Source of the DNA: Actinoplanes oryzae
GTDB taxonomy: Bacteria; Actinomycetota; Actinomycetes; Mycobacteriales; Micromonosporaceae
Length of the DNA stretch: 64,000 bases
Reading direction: 5' to 3'
Assembly: GCF_030757795.1 (NCBI RefSeq)
Contig: NZ_JAUQWH010000005.1
Span: 54,827 to 118,826 of the forward strand
In this document: piece by piece, positions 58,466 to 64,000 of the stretch
How the letters are laid out: the number at the start of each line of letters is the position of its first letter
How positions within the stretch are numbered: the stretch's first letter is position 1
Made by a program: the position numbers and the translations under genes
The notes under the pieces: model-generated
The model's database searches: none
Seen by the model: the letters and a program-made list of their open reading frames with translations, nothing else
What the model was told of the DNA's origin: nothing

Positions 58466-60039
58466 ATGTGCGTGAGGCCGTGTTCGACTTCCTGCGCCGG
58501 GCCGGGATCACGACGGTCTTCGGCAACCCCGGCTCGACCGAGCTGCGCATGCTGCGCGACTGGCCGGCCGATTTCCGGTACGTCCTCGCGCTGCAGGAAT
58601 CGGTGGCGGTGGCCGCCGCGGCCGGGCACGCCCTGGGCACCCGCCGTCCGGGACTGGTCAGCCTGCACTCGGCCGGCGGGGTGGGGCACGGGCTCGGCGC
58701 GGTGTTCAACGCGTACCGGGACCGGGTGCCGCTGATCGTGCTCGCCGGTCAGCAGACGCGGGAGATGCTGCCGACCCGGCCGTTCCTGGGCGCCGACGAG
58801 CCGGCGACGTTCCCCCGCCCGTACGTGAAGCTCAGCGCCCAGCCGGAACGCGCGCAGGACGTGCCGGTCGCGCTCGCGGAGGCGTACCGGACGGCATTGA
58901 CCCCGCCCTGCGGCCCGGTCTTCCTGTCCGTCCCGGAGGACGACTGGGAGCAGCCTGCCGCCGCCGTGCCGTACCGCGAGCTGTACCCGGACTTCGGCCC
59001 CTCGCCCGACGGCGTGCGCATCGTCGCGGACGCGCTCAACGCCGCGAGCTCCCCGGCGCTGGTCATCGGCGCGGGCGTCGACGACGACCGCGCGCAGGCG
59101 GAGGCGGTCGAGCTCGCCGAGCGGCTCGCGGCCGCGGTGTGGCTGACCCCGCTCTCCGGCCGGTCCGGCTTCCCGGAGGACCACCAGCTCTTCCGCGGCT
59201 TCCTGCCCCCGGTACGCGACCAGATCGCCGCATGCCTCGCCGGCCACGACGTCGTCCTGTCCGCCGGCGGCCCGATCTTCAAGTACCACGTCACGTCCCC
59301 GGGCCCGTTCCTGGCGCCCGGCACCCGGCTCCTGCAACTGGACTGCGACCCGGAGGCGGCCGCCTGGGCGCCCGTGGGCACGAGCGTGCTCACCACGGTC
59401 CGGGCCGGGCTGGCCGCGCTGCTCCCGCACGTCCACAAGAGCGACCGCACGCCCCTGCCGCCCCGGCCCACGCCACCCCCCGCCCCGCCGTCGAGCGCGG
59501 GGCACGCCATCGAGACACTGCGCAGGCTGCTCCCGCCGCACGCGGTGGTCGTCGAGGAGGCGCCGTCGCACCGCGAGGTCTTCCACGCGCGGTTCCCGAT
59601 CGTCCGCCCCGGCGGCTTCCTGACCACGGGCAGCGGCGCGCTGGGCTGGGGGCTCCCGCTGGCGGTCGGCCGGGCGCTCGCCGGGACGGCGCCGCGGGTC
59701 GTCTGCGTCATGGGCGACGGCTCCACGATGTACTCGGTCCAGGCGTTGTGGACGGCGGCCCGCGAACGCGCCCCGGTCACGTTCGTCATCCTCGACAACG
59801 GCGGCTACGAGGCGGTCAAGCAGCTCGGCCGGCGGCAGGGGGCGGCCGGCGTGGTCGGCACCGACATCCCGGGGCTGGACCTGGTCACCGTCGCCACGGG
59901 GCTGGGCTGTCCCGCCGTGCGGGCGTCCGGCGGCGCCCTCGAGGGAGCGCTGGCGGACGCCCTGGCCGCGGAGGGCCCCGCCGTCGTGGTGGTGCCGGTC
60001 GCGGCGGAGGGCACGACGGCCTACCCCGCCGGCGGCTGA
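58462..60039 (+). CDS. mdlC: Thiamine-diphosphate decarboxylase, benzoylformate decarboxylase-like
   Basis: The 525-residue protein overlaps the permease stop (ATGA). It has the ThDP-family activator Glu46 (VLALQESVAVAAAAG) and the diphosphate motif GDGSTMYSVQALWTAARERA ending in ILDN. The signature GNPGSTELRML with Ser25, His69 in SLHSAGGVGHG and His276 in GPIFKYH match benzoylformate decarboxylase active-site residues (Ser26, His70, His281 of the Pseudomonas enzyme) rather than acetolactate synthase. It would convert an aryl glyoxylate to the aldehyde and CO2. Being inside an ABC importer operon is unusual. Exact substrate unproven. Confidence 0.88.
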   Translation: MNVREAVFDFLRRAGITTVFGNPGSTELRMLRDWPADFRYVLALQESVAVAAAAGHALGTRRPGLVSLHSAGGVGHGLGAVFNAYRDRVPLIVLAGQQTREMLPTRPFLGADEPATFPRPYVKLSAQPERAQDVPVALAEAYRTALTPPCGPVFLSVPEDDWEQPAAAVPYRELYPDFGPSPDGVRIVADALNAASSPALVIGAGVDDDRAQAEAVELAERLAAAVWLTPLSGRSGFPEDHQLFRGFLPPVRDQIAACLAGHDVVLSAGGPIFKYHVTSPGPFLAPGTRLLQLDCDPEAAAWAPVGTSVLTTVRAGLAALLPHVHKSDRTPLPPRPTPPPAPPSSAGHAIETLRRLLPPHAVVVEEAPSHREVFHARFPIVRPGGFLTTGSGALGWGLPLAVGRALAGTAPRVVCVMGDGSTMYSVQALWTAARERAPVTFVILDNGGYEAVKQLGRRQGAAGVVGTDIPGLDLVTVATGLGCPAVRASGGALEGALADALAAEGPAVVVVPVAAEGTTAYPAGG

Positions 60040-60041
60040 GC

Positions 60042-60791
60042 GTGCTGGACATCGCGGGGCTGACCCACGCGTACGACGGGCAGGTCGTCCTGGAGGACGT
60101 CCACCTCGGCGTGGCCCGGGGCGAGCTGGTGAGCATCGTCGGGCCGTCCGGCTGCGGCAAGTCCACCCTGCTGCGCTGCGTCGCGGGCCTGACCGCCCCG
60201 GCGGCGGGCAAGATCCTGATCGACGGGGCCGAGGCGGCGGGGGTTCCGGCCGGCCTGGCTGTCGTCTTCCAGGAGTACGGCCGGTCGCTGCTGCCCTGGC
60301 TCAGCGTGCGCGAGAATGTGGCGCTGCCGCTGCGGCGTACGGACATGTCCCGCACTGACCGGCGGGCGGCCGCGCTGGATGCCCTCGCCGCCGTCGGCCT
60401 GGCGGAGGCCGCGCGCAAGCACCCGGCGCAGCTCTCCGGCGGCATGCAGCAGCGGGTGGCGATCGCCCGCGCGCTGGTGTGCCGGCCCAGCCTGCTGCTG
60501 ATGGACGAGCCGTTCGGCTCGGTGGACGCGCAGACCCGCGAGGACCTGGAGGACCTGCTGCTCGCGGTGCGCAATCCGCGCATGACGATTCTGTTCGTCA
60601 CGCACGACATCGACGAGAGCGTGTACGTGGGCGACCGCGTCGTGGTCCTCGGCGGCCGCCCCGGCCGGGTGGTCGCCGACCTGCCCGTCGCCCTGCCGGT
60701 GCGCGGCGACCAGATCGCCACCCGCGAGCAGCCCGAATTCGTGCGGTTACGGGCGGAAGTGGGCCGCCGGGTCCGCCAGCCGGCCGCCTGA
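60042..60791 (+). CDS. ABC importer ATPase, SsuB/TauB-like
   Basis: The 249-residue protein starts at GTG two bases after the decarboxylase stop. It has Walker A VGPSGCGKSTLLRCVAGL, Q loop VVFQEYGRSLLPWLSV, signature LSGGMQQRVAIARALV, Walker B LLLMDEPFGSVD and switch histidine VTHDIDES. The C-terminal RPGRVVADLPVALP is typical for the nitrate/sulfonate/taurine importer ATPases. It is the last gene of the 55879-60791 operon and would drive the two permeases. Confidence 0.93.
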   Translation: MLDIAGLTHAYDGQVVLEDVHLGVARGELVSIVGPSGCGKSTLLRCVAGLTAPAAGKILIDGAEAAGVPAGLAVVFQEYGRSLLPWLSVRENVALPLRRTDMSRTDRRAAALDALAAVGLAEAARKHPAQLSGGMQQRVAIARALVCRPSLLLMDEPFGSVDAQTREDLEDLLLAVRNPRMTILFVTHDIDESVYVGDRVVVLGGRPGRVVADLPVALPVRGDQIATREQPEFVRLRAEVGRRVRQPAA

Positions 60792-60816
60792 ACGTGTCCG
60801 AATCTGTTTCCTTCTG

Positions 60817-60845
60817 TTGACCTGATGCATCTCGATGCGTAAATG
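60817..60845 (+). promoter_or_regulatory. Promoter of the GH2 gene
   Basis: TTGACC (60817-60822), a 17-base spacer and TAAATG (60840-60845) lie 37 bases before the start codon. No copy of the LacI-type operator is present here, so this gene is not in that regulon on sequence grounds. Confidence 0.5.
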
Positions 60846-60882
60846 TGTTGGCAACGCGTCGTTGATCGGAAGGAAACACTCG

Positions 60883-63800
60883 ATGCCGCGATCTCCCGTA
60901 CGCCCGTTGCTGCTTGCCGTCCTCCTCGTCCTCTCCGTCCTCGTCGTGCCCACCGGGGCCGCCTCGGCCGCCGCGCCTGTGGTGCACGGCCTCAAGGGTG
61001 AGTACTTCCGCGCCTCGGCGCCCGGTGCCCACGACTTCGCGCAGCTCGGCGGCACCACGCTCGACCCGAACATCGACCTGCCCGGCCTGGTGGGCACCTT
61101 CCAGACGCTGACCGGGCAGACCGAGCACACGACCGCCCGCTGGACCGGGAAGCTCACCGCGCCGGCCACCGGCGACTACACGTTCTCGATGATCGGGGAC
61201 AACGGCTTCCGGTTCTTCCTCGACGAGCAGCCGGTCATCGACCACTGGGTCGGCGACTGGGACGTCGAGCAGACCGCCGCCGCGCCCGTCCACCTCGTGG
61301 CGGGCAAGGCCCACACCGTCCGCATCGAGATGTTCCAGGACGTCGGCGGCGCGAACCTCTACCTGCGCTGGGCCGCCGCCGGCCTCGCGAAGCAGATCGT
61401 GCCCGAGTCGGCGTTCACCCCGCCGGACGGCTACCAGGTCTTCCCGGTCGCCTTCGCCGTCGACAAGACCGGCACGACGCTGACCGCGGACTTCGACGCC
61501 TCCGTGACGGCCCTCGGTTCGCTCGCCTCGCATGTGACGGTCGAAGTGGACACCACTCCGTTCCCGATCACGGCGGTCCGGCGGAATGGTGACAAGGTTG
61601 TCATCGCCCTCGGCGCGACCGTGCAAAAGGGCCAGCGGGTCCGCGTCAACTACGACGGCGCCGGTGGCCTGGTCGTCGGCGGCGAGACCGTCCCGCAGGT
61701 CATCCGCTCGGCGACGAACAACTCCACCCACCGCCTCACCACCCCGTGGGGCGACAAGGTGGACCGCAACCACCCGCTGCCCGAGTACCCGCGCCCGCAG
61801 CTGGTCCGCAAGGACTGGCTCAACCTCAACGGCCCGTGGGAGTTCGCCGGCGCCGAGGCGGGCCAGCAGCCGGTCTTCGGCAGGAAGCTCGGCGAGAAGA
61901 TCATCGTGCCCTACCCGGTCGAGTCGCAGCTGTCCGGCATCGAACGGCGCGAGGACCACATGTTCTACCGCAAGGTCGTCACTGTCCCGCCCACCTGGCT
62001 GGGCCGCCGGGTCAAGCTGAACTTCGGCGCCGTCGACTACCAGGCCAAGGTCTGGGTCAACGGCAAGCTGGTCGCCGAGCACACCGGCGGATACACCGCC
62101 TTCACCGCCGACATCACCGACGCCCTGCGCCGCAAGGGCCTCGGCCCGCAGGAGATCATCGTCGCGGTCACCGACGAGACCGGCCCGAACCAGCCGAAGG
62201 GCAAGCAGTCGCTCAACCCGGGCGGCATCGTCTACGAGCCGTCGTCGGGCATCTGGCAGACGGTGTGGCTGGAGCCGGTCGTCGCCGCGGGCATCGACGA
62301 GGTGATCTCCACCCCCGACCTCACCGGTGTCACCGTGAACGTCACGTCGTCCTCGTCCGCCCGGGCCACGATCACCGCTTACGACAAGCGGGGACGCAAG
62401 GTCGGGTCCGTCTCCGGCAAGGCCGGCACCGACCTCCGCCTGACGGTCGCCGATCCGCACCTGTGGAGCCCCGACGACCCGTACCTCTACGACCTGGACG
62501 TCAAGGTCGGCAGCGACCGGGTCCGCAGCTACTTCGGCCTGCGCACGGTCGGTGTCCAGCAGGTCGGCGGCTTCCCGAAGCTCGTCCTCAACGGCAAGCC
62601 GATCTTCTCGCTCGCCACGCTGGACCAGGGCTTCTGGCCGGACGGCCTCTACACCCAGCCCAGCGACGCGGCGCTCCGGTTCGACCTGGCGGAGACCAAG
62701 AAGCTCGGCTTCAACGCGGTCCGCAAGCACATCAAGGTGGAGTCCGCCCGCTGGTACCGGCACGCCGACGAGCTCGGCCTGCTCGTCTGGCAGGACTTCG
62801 TGTCGGCCGACATCTCCACCGCGGCCGGTCAGCAGGCGTTCCTCGACCAGGGCCGGGAGGAGATGCGGCAGCTGCACAGCTACCCGTCGATCATCGGCTG
62901 GATCGTCTTCAACGAGGGCTGGGGCGAGTGGGACCGGGCGGAGACCGGCCGCATCGCCGACGCCATGAAGGCGGCCGACCCGTCGCGCATCCTGAACGCG
63001 CACAGCGGCGTCAACTGCTGCGCCTCCAAGGGCGACTCCGGCAGGGGCGACGTAATCGACCATCACGACTACAACAACACCGACCCGGCGTACCCGGACG
63101 CCACCCGCATCGCGATGGACGGTGAGCACGGCGGCTTCACGCTGCGCACGCCCGGGCACATGTGGCCCGGCCCGCCGGCCGTCATCTACAGCGGCGTCGC
63201 GGACAAGGCGGCCCTGACCGCCAAGTACGTCGACAACACCCGCCGGTTCTACCTCGAGGCCGCGGCCGCCGAGCTGTCCGGCTCGGTCTACACCCAGATC
63301 ACCGACCTGGAGACCGAGCTCAACGGCCTGTGGACCTACGACCGCCGGGAGATCAAGGTCGACCCCGCCGCCGTACGGGAGATCAACCAGCAGGTCATCG
63401 CGGCCGGCGCCAACCCCGTGGCCGCCACCGGCTTCCCCGGCCGGGGCGACTGGACCCTGGACGAGGGCACCGGCACCACCGCCCGCGACACCAGCGGCAG
63501 CGGCGCCGACCTGACCCTCAAGGGCGACACCGCGTGGGCCGGCGGCGCCCTGACCTTCGACGGCGACGGCGACTCGGCCGACACCGCCAAGCCGGTCCTC
63601 GACACCACGAAGGACTACACCGTCGCGGCGTGGGTGACCCTGGACAAGCTCCCCGGCAACTACGCCAGCGCGCTCAGCCAGGACGCCCGCACCACCGAGA
63701 ACCCCTTCTACCTGCAGTACGGCCAGGGCGCCTTCGCCTTCAGCACCCCCGGAGGCAACCGCGCCCGCCAGGTCGTCACCCCCGACCTGAACCGCTGGTA

Positions 63801-64000
63801 CCACCTCGCCGGCGTCCGCGACCACACCACCGGCGAGGTCCGGCTCTACGTGGACGGCAAGCGAGCGGCCGCGGTCCCGGCCGGGCCCGACGTGGTCAGC
63901 ACCGGCCCGCTCTCCCTGGGCCGGGCCAAATACGCGGGCAACCCGACCGACTACTGGTCCGGCTCGATCGACCAGGCCCACGCCTGGAACAAGGCCCTGA
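60883..64000 (+). CDS. Secreted glycoside hydrolase family 2 enzyme with PA14 and LamG domains (3' end beyond window)
   Basis: The frame is open from the ATG at 60883 (GGAAGGA upstream) to the end, 1039 residues visible. In order: signal peptide (PLLLAVLLVLSVLVVPTGAA, residues 8-27); a PA14 domain (LKGEYFRAS to about 170, with MIGDNGFRFFLDEQPVIDHW); a linker; the GH2 jelly roll (RKDWLNLNGPWEF; FYRKVVTVP; VWVNGKLVAEHTGGYTAF), Ig-like domain and TIM barrel. Acid/base Glu678 is in IVFNEGWGEWD and the nucleophile is probably Glu748 in MDGEHGG. From about 860 a LamG domain begins and runs off the window. It degrades or trims a plant or microbial beta-glycan outside the cell; exact specificity not readable. 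Confidence 0.92.
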   Translation, partial: MPRSPVRPLLLAVLLVLSVLVVPTGAASAAAPVVHGLKGEYFRASAPGAHDFAQLGGTTLDPNIDLPGLVGTFQTLTGQTEHTTARWTGKLTAPATGDYTFSMIGDNGFRFFLDEQPVIDHWVGDWDVEQTAAAPVHLVAGKAHTVRIEMFQDVGGANLYLRWAAAGLAKQIVPESAFTPPDGYQVFPVAFAVDKTGTTLTADFDASVTALGSLASHVTVEVDTTPFPITAVRRNGDKVVIALGATVQKGQRVRVNYDGAGGLVVGGETVPQVIRSATNNSTHRLTTPWGDKVDRNHPLPEYPRPQLVRKDWLNLNGPWEFAGAEAGQQPVFGRKLGEKIIVPYPVESQLSGIERREDHMFYRKVVTVPPTWLGRRVKLNFGAVDYQAKVWVNGKLVAEHTGGYTAFTADITDALRRKGLGPQEIIVAVTDETGPNQPKGKQSLNPGGIVYEPSSGIWQTVWLEPVVAAGIDEVISTPDLTGVTVNVTSSSSARATITAYDKRGRKVGSVSGKAGTDLRLTVADPHLWSPDDPYLYDLDVKVGSDRVRSYFGLRTVGVQQVGGFPKLVLNGKPIFSLATLDQGFWPDGLYTQPSDAALRFDLAETKKLGFNAVRKHIKVESARWYRHADELGLLVWQDFVSADISTAAGQQAFLDQGREEMRQLHSYPSIIGWIVFNEGWGEWDRAETGRIADAMKAADPSRILNAHSGVNCCASKGDSGRGDVIDHHDYNNTDPAYPDATRIAMDGEHGGFTLRTPGHMWPGPPAVIYSGVADKAALTAKYVDNTRRFYLEAAAAELSGSVYTQITDLETELNGLWTYDRREIKVDPAAVREINQQVIAAGANPVAATGFPGRGDWTLDEGTGTTARDTSGSGADLTLKGDTAWAGGALTFDGDGDSADTAKPVLDTTKDYTVAAWVTLDKLPGNYASALSQDARTTENPFYLQYGQGAFAFSTPGGNRARQVVTPDLNRWYHLAGVRDHTTGEVRLYVDGKRAAAVPAGPDVVSTGPLSLGRAKYAGNPTDYWSGSIDQAHAWNKAL

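Noticed and set aside
58462..60039. Acetolactate synthase call for the ThDP enzyme
   Set aside because: The NPGSTEL and LHSAGG motifs with Ser25, His69 and His276 match benzoylformate decarboxylase, and no FAD-site features stand out.
60598..63981. 1127-codon open frame on the minus strand across the GH2 gene
   Set aside because: It is the antisense shadow of a clearly domain-bearing gene; its translation is Val/Gly/Arg/Ala-rich with no domain.
1..64000. CRISPR arrays, tRNA/rRNA genes, insertion sequences
   Set aside because: No spaced identical repeats, cloverleaf-type sequences, rRNA segments or transposase motifs were seen; the tandem repeats found lack spacers. The IS30-like helix at 48916 is part of a regulator.

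Overview
The window is 64 kb of very high G+C DNA with dense genes, many GTG starts, ATGA/GTGA stop-start overlaps, Tat- and lipobox-type lipoproteins, and sugar ABC importers without their own ATPase. This points to a filamentous actinobacterium. Gene content (secreted glycosidases, a GH3 enzyme, neutral ceramidase, LacI control, MmyB-type regulators) would suit Micromonosporaceae such as Actinoplanes, but that family assignment is inference. I see no rRNA, tRNA, CRISPR array, transposase or phage gene, so this is chromosomal sequence with a few accessory patches.

Layout. 1-296: tail of an MDR oxidoreductase. 297-538: degenerate GC-rich tandem repeats. 539-3945 (-): a KGGVGR-type P-loop ATPase fused to a TIR domain, a TetR regulator overlapping it, and a DHA2 drug exporter, with a divergent TetR at 4037. 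4581-9536: ABC exporter, cupin/GlxA pair, HEAT-repeat protein and a short Pycsar-effector-like membrane protein, with a 60-bp duplication between the last two. 9701-19335: a secreted propeller/LamG protein, a secreted ceramidase, a LacI repressor, an unknown secreted protein and a sugar importer. The sites CGAAACTTCCG, CGGAACTTCCG and CGAAAGTTCCGG lie before lacI, the unknown gene, the importer and the GH3 gene at 28324-30642; I read them as one carbohydrate regulon. 19545-27887: small regulators, a dicarboxylate transporter facing its two-component system, and a small lipoprotein/membrane cluster of lower G+C. 27994-37193: a His/Gly/Tyr-rich small protein, GH3 glycosidase, class A penicillin-binding protein, lipoprotein hydrolase, GntP permease and FUSC protein.

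37181-52273 holds ordinary metabolic and regulatory genes: FAD monooxygenase, PfkB kinase with a 51-residue membrane protein, two SDRs, DinB, MmyB-type and LuxR/LAL regulators, hydrolases, a serine hydrolase, a DUF4097 protein facing an unusual MarR-like regulator, and an EamA/MocR pair whose start codons overlap. 53059-54291 is a gene graveyard: a truncated propeller-like gene, a frameshifted SDR related to the intact copy at 39923, and an AraC remnant.

55879-60791 is a tight operon encoding an SsuA/NMT1-type ABC importer with a benzoylformate-decarboxylase-like ThDP enzyme inserted between the permeases and the ATPase, suggesting uptake coupled to decarboxylation of an aryl 2-oxo acid. The window ends inside a large secreted GH2 enzyme (signal peptide, PA14, GH2 fold, LamG). 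The best candidates for something undescribed are the TetR/ATPase-TIR pair, the ABC-plus-decarboxylase operon, and the orphan Pycsar-effector-like gene beside its duplication.
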